DNA of 64,000 bases from Hydrogenobacter sp. T-8 (GCF_011006175.1 NZ_CP048795.1:1294491-1358490); one strand, 5' to 3'. Shown: positions 1 through 9,935, counted from the first letter of the stretch. Made by a program: numbers and translations. The notes: generated from the sequence alone by a model not told the origin.

Positions 1-520
1 GGCTCAATGCAAGACCCTTAAAGCAGGCTTCTGCCACATGGTGAAGAATTTTGCCGGAGATCACCCTTATGTGAAGGGTGCTTTTGCTTTCTAAGGCAAA
101 TCCTTTAAAGAACTCCCATATGAGTTCAAAGTCAAACTCTGTTATCTTACCCCTTAGGTTCAAGTCTTCGTAAAAAAACAGAGGTCTTCCTGATATGTCT
201 ACGCTTACCATGGCAAGGGCTTCGTCCATGGGCACTATAGCGTATCCGTAGCGGTTTATACCCCTTTTGTCTCCAAGGGCCTGCAGAAAAGCCATACCCA
301 GCACTATACCCACATCCTCCACCGTGTGATGATATGAAACATGCACATCACCTTCTGCATAAAGCTCTATGTCAAACCTTGCATGCCTTGCGAGGGTTTC
401 CACCATGTGCGTTAGAAAACCCACAGGCGTCTCTACCCTGTAGCTTCCCTCCCCATCAAGGTTCAGAAATACCTCTATCTTCGTCTCCCGTGTCTGCCGA
501 GTAATATGTGCCTTCCTCAT
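1..520 (-). CDS. hisB: Imidazoleglycerol-phosphate dehydratase, C-terminus cut by window edge
   Basis: HisB dehydrates imidazole glycerol phosphate in histidine synthesis. Translation from the ATG at 520 gives [20 protein letters not shown], then the metal-binding motif [10 protein letters not shown] and later [16 protein letters not shown], the two His-rich halves of this Mn-dependent enzyme. The frame is open to base 1, about 173 residues, so only roughly the last 15-20 residues lie outside. It is a monofunctional HisB without the phosphatase domain. It overlaps the end of holA by 65 bp in another frame, so translation may be coupled; no other his genes are near. Confidence 0.93.
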   Translation of the reverse strand, partial: MRKAHITRQTRETKIEVFLNLDGEGSYRVETPVGFLTHMVETLARHARFDIELYAEGDVHVSYHHTVEDVGIVLGMAFLQALGDKRGINRYGYAIVPMDEALAMVSVDISGRPLFFYEDLNLRGKITEFDFELIWEFFKGFALESKSTLHIRVISGKILHHVAEACFKGLALS

Positions 521-1499
521 GTAGCATGTATTCTATCACAAATTCCCTTAGAGCTTGTGTTGGGTCTGAGTAGTAAACCTTTATGCCTATGTCTAGTAGG
601 TAAAGGTTTCTAAGCAATAATCTAAGGTCCTCGAGGGAGTTAGCCTTGAGGTACTTCTTAAAATTCAAAACCTGGAACTTGTGTTTTACATCCACTTCAG
701 AAAGAGCTTTTTCCATATCCCATCCTTCCTGCACTAAGGTTTTTGCGGTATATAGCTTAAGGACGTAGTTAATAAGAAGGCTAAGGACCTGAAGAGGATG
801 TGTGCCAGACCTCAGAATAGAAGTAAGGGATTTTAGGGCTTTTTCGTAGTCCCTGAGAAACAGCCCATCCACTAGGTCAAAGATGCTAAGCTCAGGCTCT
901 GCGAGCACCATATACTTGATGTCTTCAAGGGTTATGCTCTTTTTTCCGTAAAGTATAAGCTTGTCTGTTTCAACTTTCAATGTCATGAGCTGGTAGGAGG
1001 TAGCTTCCAAGAGATAATCAAGTGCGGAATCCTCTATGCTTATGCCTTCCTTCTGAAGTTTGTTTTTCACAAGATCCCTCACCTTTTTCTTATCAAGCCT
1101 GCCCGTGTATATGATATCCCCCAGTTTTGACAAACTTAGGAATGGCTCTTTTTGAATGTCCTTTTCACTAAGTTTATAACCCAAATAAAAAAAGACCTTT
1201 TTACCTTTTATCCTTTCAAGGTGATCAATTAGGTTCTTGTAGGTTTTTAAGTCCCTTAGAAACTCTTCAGCCCTATAGATAAACAGAGCTTCTTCCTTTG
1301 CAAACATACCTACGGTGCTTATAGCACCTACAAAGCCCTCAAGGCTCAGTTCATCGCCCCATAGAATTCTCACAGGAATTATCTCTCTTAGCTTGTCAAG
1401 AAAGTTTTTTACAAGATATTCTTCTTCTCCATATATGAGGTTTACTGCCTTTATCTGCCCCTTTCCAAGGTTTTTTTGGTATTCAAGCAGGCTTATCAC
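456..1499 (-). CDS. holA: DNA polymerase III, delta subunit (HolA)
   Basis: The delta subunit opens the sliding clamp within the clamp-loader complex. The 347-residue length and the pattern fit the HolA family: an N-terminal AAA+-like domain beginning [13 protein letters not shown] with [13 protein letters not shown], then a helical C-terminal domain with [18 protein letters not shown] and [17 protein letters not shown]. The start is GTG, whose bases overlap the TGA stop of rho (GTGA), so it is probably translated by coupling from rho. It is the middle gene of a rho-holA-hisB run. The sequence is divergent, as is usual for HolA, but the architecture is clear. Confidence 0.88.
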   Translation of the reverse strand: MISLLEYQKNLGKGQIKAVNLIYGEEEYLVKNFLDKLREIIPVRILWGDELSLEGFVGAISTVGMFAKEEALFIYRAEEFLRDLKTYKNLIDHLERIKGKKVFFYLGYKLSEKDIQKEPFLSLSKLGDIIYTGRLDKKKVRDLVKNKLQKEGISIEDSALDYLLEATSYQLMTLKVETDKLILYGKKSITLEDIKYMVLAEPELSIFDLVDGLFLRDYEKALKSLTSILRSGTHPLQVLSLLINYVLKLYTAKTLVQEGWDMEKALSEVDVKHKFQVLNFKKYLKANSLEDLRLLLRNLYLLDIGIKVYYSDPTQALREFVIEYMLHEEGTYYSADTGDEDRGISEP

Positions 1500-2782
1500 G
1501 AGTGCATAGCCTTTAAAAAGTCTTTGTTGGTCTTGAACTTCTTGAGTTTATCAAGGAGAAACTCCATAGCTTCTATGGCGTCCATAGTGGCTAAGAACTT
1601 CCTTAAGACCCATATCCTCTGAAGTTCCCAATCTTCAAGCAGAAGCTCCTCCTTCCTGGTGCCAGACTTCTCTATGTTTATGGCTGGGAATATCCTCCTC
1701 TCCATTAGCCTTCTGTCTAAGTGTATCTCCATGTTCCCTGTGCCCTTGAACTCTTCGTATATAACATCGTCCATCTTTGAACCAGTTTCTATAAGAGCGG
1801 TTGCTATTATTGTTAGAGAGCCACCCTCTTCTATGTTCCGTGCCGCACCGAAAAATTTTTTGGGTCTTTGAAGTGCGGTCGCCTCTATACCACCGGTCAA
1901 AACTCTACCTGTGGGTGGGGTAACTGCGTTGGCTGCCCTTCCAAAGCGGGTCATGGAGTCCAGAAGTATCACCACATCCTGCTTTAGTTCTACGAGCCTC
2001 TTTGCCTTTTCTACAACCAGCTCCGCCACTTGCATATGTCTTTCTGGTGGCTCGTCAAAGGTAGAGGCGATAACTTCTGCACCATCACCCACTATCCTTC
2101 TCATTTCTGTGACCTCTTCTGGTCTTTCGTCTATGAGCAGGATTATCAGATGCACCTCAGGGTGATTCTGTATAAGGGCTTTTGCTATTTTCTGCAGAAG
2201 CACCGTCTTTCCAGCCTTTGGTGGTGCCACTATCATACCTCTCTGTCCCTTCCCTATGGGTGCTATAAGGCTTATAACCCTTGTGGATAGTTCTGTAGGG
2301 GATGTTTCAAGGTTAAACCGCTCTGTTGGATGGTAAGGAGTGAGTTTTTCAAACTGAGGTCTCGCCTTAAGAAGGTCTGGGTCTGGTGGTAGTCCATTAA
2401 CGGACTCAATCTTTATAAGTGCTTGGTATTTTTCCTTCTCCTGTGGCGGTCTTGCAAAGCCTACTATGGTATCACCAGTCCTTAGTCCAAACCTCTTTAT
2501 CTGGGATGGTGCCACATAGACATCGGTGTAGCTGGGCATATAGTTGTTCTCAGAGCTTCTTATAAAGCCATAGCTCTCAGGCAAAATCTCTAATACACCC
2601 TTTACAAAGTTTAGTCCCTCCTCTTTTGCCTGCACTGTGAGTATTTTCTCTATAAGCTCTTCCTTCCTTAGCCCAGTTACCCTTGAAAGCTCAAGGTCTC
2701 TACCTATTTTCTGTAGCTCCTGAAGGGATAGCTTCTTAAGCTCTTCAAGTGTATAAACCTTTTTCTCTTGAACTTGTTCCAT
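1496..2782 (-). CDS. rho: Transcription termination factor Rho
   Basis: Rho is the hexameric RNA helicase that ends transcription. The 428 residues show an N-terminal helical Rho_N domain ([20 protein letters not shown]), the cold-shock-like RNA-binding domain ([15 protein letters not shown]) and the ATPase core with Walker A APPKAGKT and Walker [15 protein letters not shown]. The order and length match bacterial Rho. It lies 15 bp downstream of mnmE and is followed by holA with a 4-bp overlap, so all three are probably one transcript. A ribosome-binding stretch (aaggaggtt) precedes the ATG. Confidence 0.97.
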   Translation of the reverse strand: MEQVQEKKVYTLEELKKLSLQELQKIGRDLELSRVTGLRKEELIEKILTVQAKEEGLNFVKGVLEILPESYGFIRSSENNYMPSYTDVYVAPSQIKRFGLRTGDTIVGFARPPQEKEKYQALIKIESVNGLPPDPDLLKARPQFEKLTPYHPTERFNLETSPTELSTRVISLIAPIGKGQRGMIVAPPKAGKTVLLQKIAKALIQNHPEVHLIILLIDERPEEVTEMRRIVGDGAEVIASTFDEPPERHMQVAELVVEKAKRLVELKQDVVILLDSMTRFGRAANAVTPPTGRVLTGGIEATALQRPKKFFGAARNIEEGGSLTIIATALIETGSKMDDVIYEEFKGTGNMEIHLDRRLMERRIFPAINIEKSGTRKEELLLEDWELQRIWVLRKFLATMDAIEAMEFLLDKLKKFKTNKDFLKAMHS

Positions 2783-2797
2783 ACTCCAAAACCTCCT

Positions 2798-4150
2798 TTA
2801 TTTTCCTATGCAGAACTTTGAAAATATACTTCCCAGCACATCTTCCGTGCTAACAACTCCAAGAATTTCCTCCAAATAGCTAAGGGCTTCTCTCAAATCA
2901 AGCATGAGTATCTCTGGGAACAGCTCTTCTCTCTCCAGTCTGTATATTAATGATTTTAACACTTCTGAGGATTTTTTCAAGAGGTTTTCATGCCTGACGG
3001 TAATGTAAACCTGTAGTCCATCGCCTACATGGAGACCAAGCCTTTGCAGGGTTCTCTCCTTCAGCTCTTCCAGTCCACGCCCAGTTAAAGCACTTACCCC
3101 CATAGCCTCAGGGAAGACCCTAAACACCTCTTCCTTAACACCTCTGTCTATCTTGTTAGCCACCACAATATGCTCAAGGTCTTTGACCATGGAATATATG
3201 TTTAGGTCTTCTTCCTCAAGAGGACTGCTAACGTCCACCACAAAGAGAACCATGTCCGCACTTTTGAGTTTTTGGAGACTTCTTTCCACTCCTATCTTTT
3301 CCACAGGGTCTTGTGCATGCCTTATGCCCGCAGTATCTATGAGGTTTACCGGTATGCCCTTAAGAGTTAGAGTTTCTTGCAAAAAGTCTCTTGTAGTCCC
3401 GGGAATGTCTGTAACTATGGCTCTTTCCGTGCCAAGCAATGCATTAAAGAGAGAGGATTTACCTACATTTGGCTTTCCAACTATAGCAAGGTTTATGCCC
3501 CTTCTGAGAAACTCTCCAGTTTTTACCGTTGAAAGGAGGCTTTCTATGTCCCTAAGGATTTCCTTGAGCAGGTTTATTAGCTGGTTTCTGCTAAGGGTGG
3601 GTATGTCCTCCTCTGAAAACTCTATGTCCGCCTCCACATAGGCAAGAAGTTCAAGAAGTCTGTTTCTAAGGGAGTTTATAAGAGAAGAGAGCTCTCCCTG
3701 GAGTTGCCTCTGGGCAGACCTCAGGCTAAGTTCAGACTTAGCACCGATGAGGTCTCCTACTGCTTCCGCCTGCAGGAGGTCTAACTTTCCATTTAAGAAG
3801 GCTCTCTTGGTAAACTCCCCAGGCTCTGCCAGTCTTATACCCCTTGAAAGGAAAAGCTCAAGGGCTTTTTTTAGAATTAAGGGGTTTCCATGCAGGAAAA
3901 GCTCCACCATGTCTTCACCCGTGTAGCTTTTTGGAGATGGGTAAAAGATTAGAATTCCCTCGTCAAGCACGCTACCATCCATATCCTTTAATTTCACAAA
4001 ATGGGCATACCTTGGCTTTAGACTTCCTCTGAGAAGCAAAAGGTCTTTTATCCTTTCCCATACACCAAGACCAGAGAGCCTTATAGCTCCAATGGCACTT
4101 TCACCAAAGGGGGTTGCTATGGCAACTATGGGTTCTCTTTGCCTTACCAT
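2798..4150 (-). CDS. mnmE: tRNA modification GTPase MnmE
   Basis: MnmE with MnmG puts the (carboxymethyl)aminomethyl group on wobble U34 of certain tRNAs. The sequence has the N-terminal folate-binding domain (EPIVAIATPFGESAIGAIRL), the helical domain, and an inserted G domain with GKPNVGKSS, DIPGTTRD, DTAG and NKID. It ends in CIGK, the conserved C-terminal motif carrying the catalytic Cys. 450 residues is standard. It heads a leftward run with rho, holA and hisB; the radical SAM gene upstream ends 20 bp before it. Confidence 0.97.
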   Translation of the reverse strand: MVRQREPIVAIATPFGESAIGAIRLSGLGVWERIKDLLLLRGSLKPRYAHFVKLKDMDGSVLDEGILIFYPSPKSYTGEDMVELFLHGNPLILKKALELFLSRGIRLAEPGEFTKRAFLNGKLDLLQAEAVGDLIGAKSELSLRSAQRQLQGELSSLINSLRNRLLELLAYVEADIEFSEEDIPTLSRNQLINLLKEILRDIESLLSTVKTGEFLRRGINLAIVGKPNVGKSSLFNALLGTERAIVTDIPGTTRDFLQETLTLKGIPVNLIDTAGIRHAQDPVEKIGVERSLQKLKSADMVLFVVDVSSPLEEEDLNIYSMVKDLEHIVVANKIDRGVKEEVFRVFPEAMGVSALTGRGLEELKERTLQRLGLHVGDGLQVYITVRHENLLKKSSEVLKSLIYRLEREELFPEILMLDLREALSYLEEILGVVSTEDVLGSIFSKFCIGK

Positions 4151-4170
4151 GGGTTTTAGAAAAAACTTAT

Positions 4171-5067
4171 TCAGTCTAATATAAGCGTCAAGTTCTTAGC
4201 ATGCTCAAGGGCTTTCCTAAACTCCTCTTTGCTTATCCTTCTTGAAAGTTCAGGATACTTGTAGGCTTGATAGTATGGCATGTATTGGTCCATTACATTA
4301 ACCGCCATGCGAGGGGAGATGGACCTTAGCTCTTCCATTACCGTTTTTGTTTTGGCTATATCTTGTGGCAGGACAAGATGCCTCACTAAAAGACCCCTTA
4401 TGGCTATGCCTTCTTGGTCTACTTGAAGGTCTCCCACCTGCCTATACATTTCCCTTATCGCCTGAAGGGCTACCTTGTGGTAGTCCCTTACCTTTGAGTA
4501 TTTCTTACCAGCAATGTCATCACCATACTTGAAGTCCGCCAAATATATGTCTACAATACCATCAAGAAGCCTAAGACTTTCAAGACTGTCGTAAGAAGAA
4601 GTGTTATACACTATAGGAATTCTTAGACCACCCTTTACCGCGATGTATAGGGCTTGAAGTATCTGAGGCACCACGTGGGATGGGCTCACAAGGTTTATGT
4701 TATGACAGCCAAGTCTCTGGAGCTTTAGAAAAACCTCCGCAAGGTCTTCCGGTTTTAGCTCCTCACCCTCTCCCAAATGGCTTATGGTATGGTTTTGACA
4801 GTAAACACATCTCATATTGCAGTAGGAAAAAAACACCGTTCCAGAACCCCTTTTGCCCCTTATGGGTCTTTCTTCGCCCCTGTGAGGAAAGTAGTCTGCC
4901 ACAATTGCGTATCTGCCAGTTTTGCAATACCCCCTTTCGTCTTCCAGTCTGTTTACACCGCATCTATGGGGGCAAACCCGGCAATTAGAGAGCATATCAA
5001 GAGCCCTGTTTATGCGAGCGAGCCACTCCTCCTCGCTTAAGTTGAGATAGGATGGATGTTTTCTCAT
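4171..5067 (-). CDS. Radical SAM protein, PflA-like (COG1313 type)
   Basis: This is a radical SAM enzyme with the cluster motif CNMRCVYC (CxxxCxxC) inside GTVFFSYCNMRCVYCQN. An N-terminal Cys/His cluster (NCRVCPHRCGVNR and CKTGR) is typical of the uncharacterised pyruvate-formate-lyase-activase-like proteins of COG1313. The substrate is not known and no glycyl radical enzyme lies beside it; the nearest in this window is nrdD, about 50 kb away. An upstream in-frame ATG at 5112 would run into dnaN, so I choose the ATG at 5067 (MRKHPSYLNL, 298 residues), which leaves a 25-bp gap to divergent dnaN. Enzyme class is sure, function is not. Confidence 0.82.
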   Translation of the reverse strand: MRKHPSYLNLSEEEWLARINRALDMLSNCRVCPHRCGVNRLEDERGYCKTGRYAIVADYFPHRGEERPIRGKRGSGTVFFSYCNMRCVYCQNHTISHLGEGEELKPEDLAEVFLKLQRLGCHNINLVSPSHVVPQILQALYIAVKGGLRIPIVYNTSSYDSLESLRLLDGIVDIYLADFKYGDDIAGKKYSKVRDYHKVALQAIREMYRQVGDLQVDQEGIAIRGLLVRHLVLPQDIAKTKTVMEELRSISPRMAVNVMDQYMPYYQAYKYPELSRRISKEEFRKALEHAKNLTLILD

Positions 5068-5092
5068 CGCAGTTTGGGTTATAATATACGCT
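5068..5092. promoter_or_regulatory. Shared divergent promoter, radical SAM gene / dnaN
   Basis: TATAAT at 5080-5085 lies 7 nt before the dnaN ATG. On the other strand TATTAT or TATATT (5081-5088) faces the radical SAM gene 13-15 nt from its ATG. Neither side shows a ribosome binding site. The predicted start of transcription for dnaN would fall at or next to its ATG. Confidence 0.6.
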
Positions 5093-6178
5093 ATGAAACT
5101 AAAAATAGACAAGGGAGAATTTTTGTCCGCCCTTCAGAAGGCAAAGAACGCCACAGAGAAAAAGTCTGCCCTACCCATACTGAACAATTTTCTCCTAATC
5201 GCAGAGGATGAGTTTCTTACTCTAAAGGCAACAGACCTTGAAAACTTTCTATCCCTGCGTATATCCGCAGAGGTAGAAGATGAGGGTAAAACAGCAGTTA
5301 ACGCAGATAAGCTCACCAATGTAATAAAAAGCCTTCCCGTTGCTACAGTTTATCTTGAGCTAAAGGAAGACAAGCTAACTGTGGGAGGTGGCAGGAGCAC
5401 CTTTAGGCTTACAACCCTTGACCCAGAGGACTTTCCAGAGTTTCCTCAACCAGAAACCTCCACAGAGCTTCCTTCGGTAGACCTTATCAAGGCGATAGAC
5501 AAGGTGGAGTATTCCATATCAAAGGACGATGCTCGTTATGCACTGCAGGGTCTCTATGTTCACGAGGTGGATGGAAAGACTCACTTTGTGGGCTCAGACG
5601 GACACAGGCTTGCCCTCTTTTGGCGGAATTCCCCTTTCCCTATGGAGCTACTTATACCAAGAAAAAGCCTAAAGGTTATTCAAGGTCTTATGAAGGACTA
5701 TATTGGTGTTGTCCAATCTGGAAAGGATGAGTCCTTTGCCCACTTTATTGGAGAGGACTGGAGCTTGTCAGTAAGGCTCTTGGAGGGTGAATACCCAGAC
5801 TACATGGCGGTCATACCCAGAAACTTTAACCATGAGGTGGTTGTTAACAAGGATGCCCTTCTTGAAAGCCTAAAGAGGCTTTCCGCTATAGCGGAGTCTT
5901 CCGCCTTTCCTGTGAAGATTAGCTTTTCCGACCACGTTGCCCTTCTTGAAATATCAGACCCAGAGTATGGAGAGGGAAGGGATGAGGTAGATGTGGACTA
6001 CACCGGTGAGCCTGTAGAGGTAGGTTTTAACGGCAAATACCTTATTGAAGCCCTTGACAGTTTTGATGTGGATAGGGTATGGATAAAGATTGTTGACCCA
6101 GATAGTGCGGTAGTTATTGAGTCCGATGACACAGAAAGGGACCCATACCTCTGCGTGGTTATGCCAATGAGGCTCTAA
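5093..6178 (+). CDS. dnaN: DNA polymerase III sliding clamp (beta subunit)
   Basis: DnaN forms the ring that tethers the replicative polymerase to DNA. The 361 residues begin MKLKIDKGEFLSALQKAKNA and show the three repeated clamp domains, with the start of the second at FPEFPQPETSTELPSVDLIKAIDKV. The protein ends VVMPMRL, the C-terminal PMRL signature of bacterial clamps. dnaA and gyrB are not near, so it is not in the usual origin context. Its 3' end overlaps convergent gcvPB by 20 bp. A perfect TATAAT sits 7 nt before the ATG and there is no ribosome binding site, so the mRNA is probably leaderless. Confidence 0.97.
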   Translation: MKLKIDKGEFLSALQKAKNATEKKSALPILNNFLLIAEDEFLTLKATDLENFLSLRISAEVEDEGKTAVNADKLTNVIKSLPVATVYLELKEDKLTVGGGRSTFRLTTLDPEDFPEFPQPETSTELPSVDLIKAIDKVEYSISKDDARYALQGLYVHEVDGKTHFVGSDGHRLALFWRNSPFPMELLIPRKSLKVIQGLMKDYIGVVQSGKDESFAHFIGEDWSLSVRLLEGEYPDYMAVIPRNFNHEVVVNKDALLESLKRLSAIAESSAFPVKISFSDHVALLEISDPEYGEGRDEVDVDYTGEPVEVGFNGKYLIEALDSFDVDRVWIKIVDPDSAVVIESDDTERDPYLCVVMPMRL

Positions 6179-7595
6179 GAATTGGCTTTCTGTTTGCCTC
6201 CGCTTCTTTTATTCTTCTCACTGGCGTTTTGTGAGGAGAGGACTTGAGATGTTCGGGGTTTTCTTGTGTGGTCTTTACGATCTCCTCTAAGGCTTTAGCA
6301 AACCTTTCAAGGGTCTGAGGGCTTTCCGTTTCTGTGGGTTCTATCATAAGAGCTTCCCTTACCGTAAGTGGAAAGTATACGGTGGGTGCATAAAAGCCTC
6401 TATCCAATAGAGCCTTAGCCACGTCCATAGCCTTTACATCCCACTTTAAGAGGTTTTGAGCGGACAAGACAAACTCATGCATGCAAGGGACATGCTCATA
6501 GGGGTCAAGTAGTAGGTCTTTAAGAAGCGTTCTCAAATATCTGGCGTTGAGGATAGCGTATTTTGAAACCAAGTCTATCTGCGAGCCGTAAGAGAGTATA
6601 TAAGCCAAAGCCCTTACAAAGACACCTACATGTCCATAAAAGGCAAGGAGCTTACCTACGCTCTTGGGTCTGTTCCAGTCAAGTCTGTATTTACCATCCT
6701 CAAAGACCACATGAGGGACAGGAAGATAGTCTACGAGCCTTTCTGAAACACCTACCGCACCGCCACCTGGACCACCACCACCATGAGGTGTGGAAAAGGT
6801 CTTATGAAGATTAAAATGCATAACATCCACACCCCACTCCCCTGGTCTTGCAGTCCCCACAAGGGCATTCATGTTAGCACCGTCCATATACAAAAGAGCG
6901 TCCCTTTCATGAAGAGCGTCCGCTATTTGTCTTATCCTCCTTTCAAATATACCCAAAGTGTTAGGGTTCGTTATCATAAGGCATGCGGTCTCATCGCTTA
7001 GCTTTTTTTGAAAGTCTTCCCAATCAAGCTCTCCCTCTCTGTTGCTCCTTACCGTTATTACCTCAAAACCACACAAGGAAGCGGTTGCAGGGTTTGTGCC
7101 GTGAGAGGTGTCTGGGACGAGGACCTTTCTCTTATGGAAGTTCCCCCTGTCTCTGTGATAGGCAAGTATCATTAAAAGACCCAAAAGTTCCCCATGAGCC
7201 CCTGCTGCAGGTTGCAGAGAAACCTCTCTAAAGCCACCTATCTCCTTCAAAAGCTCCTTTAGTTCATACATAAGCTTTAAAGTTCCCTGAGCGTAGTCTT
7301 CTGGCGTCATAGGGTGCAGGTTCAAAAAGCCTTCAAGGCTTGCGAGCTCTTCGTTTATTCTTGGGTTGTATTTCATGGTGCAAGAGCCAAGAGGGACCAT
7401 GGTGGTATCTATGGCGTAGTTAAGTTGAGAGAGCCTTGTGTAATGCCTTACTGCGTCAAGCTCAGAGACCTCTGGAAATTTAAGGTCTTCTCGGAAGTAT
7501 TCACCAAGATGCTCTTTGAGGTTAACTTCTTCTATGTCCAACTCTGGCAGGCGATAGCCCTTTCTTCCCTTTGAAGATAGCTCAAAGATTAGCAT
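6159..7595 (-). CDS. gcvPB: Glycine dehydrogenase (decarboxylating) subunit 2
   Basis: This is the PLP-binding half of the two-subunit P protein of the glycine cleavage system. The PLP lysine lies in FNLHKTFSTPHGGGGPGGGAVG, and the start IFELSSKGRKGY is typical of subunit 2. A GTG at 7610 is possible as start, but it lies inside a TATAAT box (7603-7608), so I choose the ATG at 7595 (MLIFELSSKG), 7 nt downstream of that box. gcvPA, gcvH and gcvT are not in the window. It overlaps the end of dnaN by 20 bp in convergent orientation. Confidence 0.93.
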   Translation of the reverse strand: MLIFELSSKGRKGYRLPELDIEEVNLKEHLGEYFREDLKFPEVSELDAVRHYTRLSQLNYAIDTTMVPLGSCTMKYNPRINEELASLEGFLNLHPMTPEDYAQGTLKLMYELKELLKEIGGFREVSLQPAAGAHGELLGLLMILAYHRDRGNFHKRKVLVPDTSHGTNPATASLCGFEVITVRSNREGELDWEDFQKKLSDETACLMITNPNTLGIFERRIRQIADALHERDALLYMDGANMNALVGTARPGEWGVDVMHFNLHKTFSTPHGGGGPGGGAVGVSERLVDYLPVPHVVFEDGKYRLDWNRPKSVGKLLAFYGHVGVFVRALAYILSYGSQIDLVSKYAILNARYLRTLLKDLLLDPYEHVPCMHEFVLSAQNLLKWDVKAMDVAKALLDRGFYAPTVYFPLTVREALMIEPTETESPQTLERFAKALEEIVKTTQENPEHLKSSPHKTPVRRIKEAEANRKPILRASLA

Positions 7596-7630
7596 TTTGA
7601 AATTATACACCCTATATTTTTTTATCTGCT
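7596..7630. promoter_or_regulatory. Shared divergent promoter, gcvPB / resB
   Basis: On the minus strand TATAAT (7603-7608) is 7 nt from the gcvPB ATG. On the plus strand TATATT (7613-7618) is 12 nt from the resB ATG. No ribosome binding site is visible on either side. The two -10 boxes are only 4 bp apart. Confidence 0.55.
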
Positions 7631-9298
7631 ATGGTTGAGGTAAAAAAGTCCTATAGAGGCTATGCCCTTTTGGTAGTTTCCTTTGTCCTCTTTACCGCTA
7701 CCGTTATCGTTGGGCTTTTTCATCTTGAGGAGAGAGGCACTCTTTACTTTGCCCTTCTTGGTGGCACTTCCGCACTTTTTACCTTTGCCCTTCTCTCATA
7801 TGCCTTGAGTGTATACAGTTTTCTAAGGGAAGAATACACAAGGAAAAAGAGCCTTTGGTCTTTTCTTTTTGATTTTCTTGCAGACCTCAGGCTTGCCATA
7901 TTCATAATGATACTCCTTGCCCTTCTTTCTATGCTTGGGTCTACTTACGTTCAACAAAACCAACCTATAGAGTTCTACCTTGACAGGTTTGGTGCGGATT
8001 TAGGCTATTGGCTTTGGAGGCTTTGGATAACGGATGTCTTCCGTTCTTGGTACTACATCGGGCTTATAGTGCTTCTTGCGATAAACCTCATAGCCTGCTC
8101 CTTTAAGAGACTTCCAAGAGTATGGGTCCAGACCTTTACAAAGGAAAGGTTTCAGAGGTTGGATGAAAACATGGAGAGACACTTAAGAGCCATATCCATA
8201 GAGGTGAACCCTTCAAAGGAAAAAGTGGCACGCTTTTTTGGAAAGCTCGGCTTTAGGGTTTTTATGGAAGAGGAAGGTGGAAAGACTTACTTCTACGGAG
8301 AAAAGGGAAGGTATGCCCGTCTTGGCGTTTATGTGGTTCACATAGGTCTCCTTGTTATAATGGCAGGTGGACTAATAGATGCCATATGGGGTATAAGGGG
8401 AACGGTCATAATTCCCGAGGGTTCAAAGAGCGATACCCTCATCATACCCGCCAAAGAAGAATCCATAAAACTACCCTTTCAGATAGAGTTGGAGGACTTC
8501 AGAATAGTTAGCTATGAAGAGGAATTTCAGAGAAAGGGTAAAGCCAAGGAGACACCTTTCAAGGATGCTATAGCGAGCTTTGAAAGCGATATAAGGATAA
8601 TTCAGGACGGGAAACCTGTAGCAAAGGGCATGACCGCAGTAAACTCTCCCTTTGACTTTGGCACATATAGAATATTTCAAGCAACCTATGGGCTAACAGG
8701 AAACGCAGGCAGGGCAAAGATAGCCATTTTTGACAAAAAGCTCGCACCCCAAGACCCAAAGAAGGCTTTTGTTGGAGAAGTGGAGCTAAGAGCTGGCAAA
8801 GTGTCCGAGTTTAAAAACATGCTCTTGGCAATAGATAGGTCTACTCTAAACATAGAAGACGAGCAAAAAGGCTTTCAAGGAGAGCTCAAGCCTGCTCTTG
8901 TGGTCAAGGTTCTTATGGACGGAAAAGCTTACGATGTACCTGTGGTCTACTCGCCAGAGCTTACAGTTTTTGCTCAGTCTCAGATACCACAGCTTGCGGA
9001 GTTTCCCTATGTCTTTTTCCTTGTGGACTTTGAGCCTCAGTTTTTTAGTGGTCTTCAGGTTTCGCGCCAGCCTGGCACACCCATAATATGGCTTGGGTCT
9101 ATACTGGTTGTGGGTGGAATGATTCTTGCCTTTTATACAGTCCATCGCAAAGTGTGGGCAAGGCTTGAAGGTAATACCCTAAAGGTAGCCTTTTGGTCTC
9201 ACAAGTTTAAAGAAGAGTTTAAAAGGAGCTTTCTAAAATCTCTGGAGGAGCTAAAGCATGAAAATCCTTCTCATGGAAAAGAACCTAATACTTCTTAG
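7631..9298 (+). CDS. resB: ResB/Ccs1-like cytochrome c biogenesis protein
   Basis: ResB (Ccs1) works with the heme-handling CcsA/ResC in System II, which carries heme across the membrane and attaches it to apocytochrome c. The 555 residues have N-terminal membrane segments (about residues 10-35, 40-65, 85-105, 140-155), a large extracytoplasmic domain and a last membrane segment near residue 485 (IIWLGSILVVGGMILAFY). LADLRLAIFIMILLALLSMLGS is typical of the family. This fits the many c-type cytochromes encoded at 34-51 kb. CcsA is not beside it; the next gene is a small protein overlapping by 41 bp. Confidence 0.9.
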   Translation: MVEVKKSYRGYALLVVSFVLFTATVIVGLFHLEERGTLYFALLGGTSALFTFALLSYALSVYSFLREEYTRKKSLWSFLFDFLADLRLAIFIMILLALLSMLGSTYVQQNQPIEFYLDRFGADLGYWLWRLWITDVFRSWYYIGLIVLLAINLIACSFKRLPRVWVQTFTKERFQRLDENMERHLRAISIEVNPSKEKVARFFGKLGFRVFMEEEGGKTYFYGEKGRYARLGVYVVHIGLLVIMAGGLIDAIWGIRGTVIIPEGSKSDTLIIPAKEESIKLPFQIELEDFRIVSYEEEFQRKGKAKETPFKDAIASFESDIRIIQDGKPVAKGMTAVNSPFDFGTYRIFQATYGLTGNAGRAKIAIFDKKLAPQDPKKAFVGEVELRAGKVSEFKNMLLAIDRSTLNIEDEQKGFQGELKPALVVKVLMDGKAYDVPVVYSPELTVFAQSQIPQLAEFPYVFFLVDFEPQFFSGLQVSRQPGTPIIWLGSILVVGGMILAFYTVHRKVWARLEGNTLKVAFWSHKFKEEFKRSFLKSLEELKHENPSHGKEPNTS

Positions 9299-9554
9299 TA
9301 GGATAAGGTCATCCCTCGGCGGTCATGAAGTAAGGGTTGGCACCAACTACGAAGGTGAGGATATAGTCCTCATAAGCCTTGAGCAGTTTCCTGTGGAAAA
9401 GGTTGCTGAGCTAAAGGCTCTGGGTGCAAAGGTTATAGCCTACTGTGGGCATAAAAACGTAGAACTAATGAAAAAAGCTCAGGAGCTCGGTGCAGACCTT
9501 GTGGTGCCAAACAGTCAAATAGTGCAAGCGGGAAGTCTAATTGAAAGCCTCTGA
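9258..9554 (+). CDS. Small receiver-like protein, function unknown
   Basis: A 98-residue protein beginning MKILLMEKNLILLSRIRSSL, preceded by ggaggagctaaagc, a good ribosome binding site. The alternation of hydrophobic strands and helices (KILLME, DIVLISLEQFP, KVIAYCGHKN, ADLVVPNS) resembles a response-regulator receiver or Rossmann fold. The phospho-acceptor Asp expected after the third strand is replaced by Ser (VLISLEQ), so if it is a receiver it is a pseudo-receiver. It overlaps the 3' end of resB by 41 bp, so the two are probably co-translated. Function not recognised. Confidence 0.7.
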   Translation: MKILLMEKNLILLSRIRSSLGGHEVRVGTNYEGEDIVLISLEQFPVEKVAELKALGAKVIAYCGHKNVELMKKAQELGADLVVPNSQIVQAGSLIESL

Positions 9555-9935
9555 AAGCTCTATAATCCTTTCCGCTTGCTCTTTGTTTAATGGCACAACA
9601 GATAACCTTGGCATCCTTAGGAGAGGAGAGTCTTTAAAGAGTGGTTCAGCCCTTAAAGCCTTGAGACTTACAGGATTTTTAAAAAGACTCACAGGCTCTA
9701 AATCCACAACCCAGAGATTATTATCATCCTTATAGGGCTCAGAAATTACCTTTGCAAGTCCCACCACCGCCTTTATGTTGCCCGTATGGTATATAAAGCA
9801 TGTGTCTCCCACTTTCATAAGACTGATATACTTTTGTGCAAGAGGGTTCTTAACGCCATCCCATCGGGTTATTCCATCCCTGAGAAGGTCCTCGTAGGAA
9901 TACTCAGAAGGCTCTGTTTTGAGAAGGTAATACAT
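9537..9935 (-). CDS. EVE-domain protein
   Basis: EVE domains belong to the PUA-like fold and are thought to bind modified bases in DNA or RNA. The 132 residues match the family throughout: start MYYLLKTEPSEYSYEDL, then DGITRWDGVKNPLAQKYI, MKVGDTCFIYHTG and AVVGLAKVISEPYKD. It is a single-domain protein of normal length. It converges on the small receiver-like gene with an 18-bp overlap and lies directly after the thioredoxin-like gene (stop and start adjacent), so the two may be one transcript. The substrate is not known. Confidence 0.88.
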   Translation of the reverse strand: MYYLLKTEPSEYSYEDLLRDGITRWDGVKNPLAQKYISLMKVGDTCFIYHTGNIKAVVGLAKVISEPYKDDNNLWVVDLEPVSLFKNPVSLKALRAEPLFKDSPLLRMPRLSVVPLNKEQAERIIELSEAFN

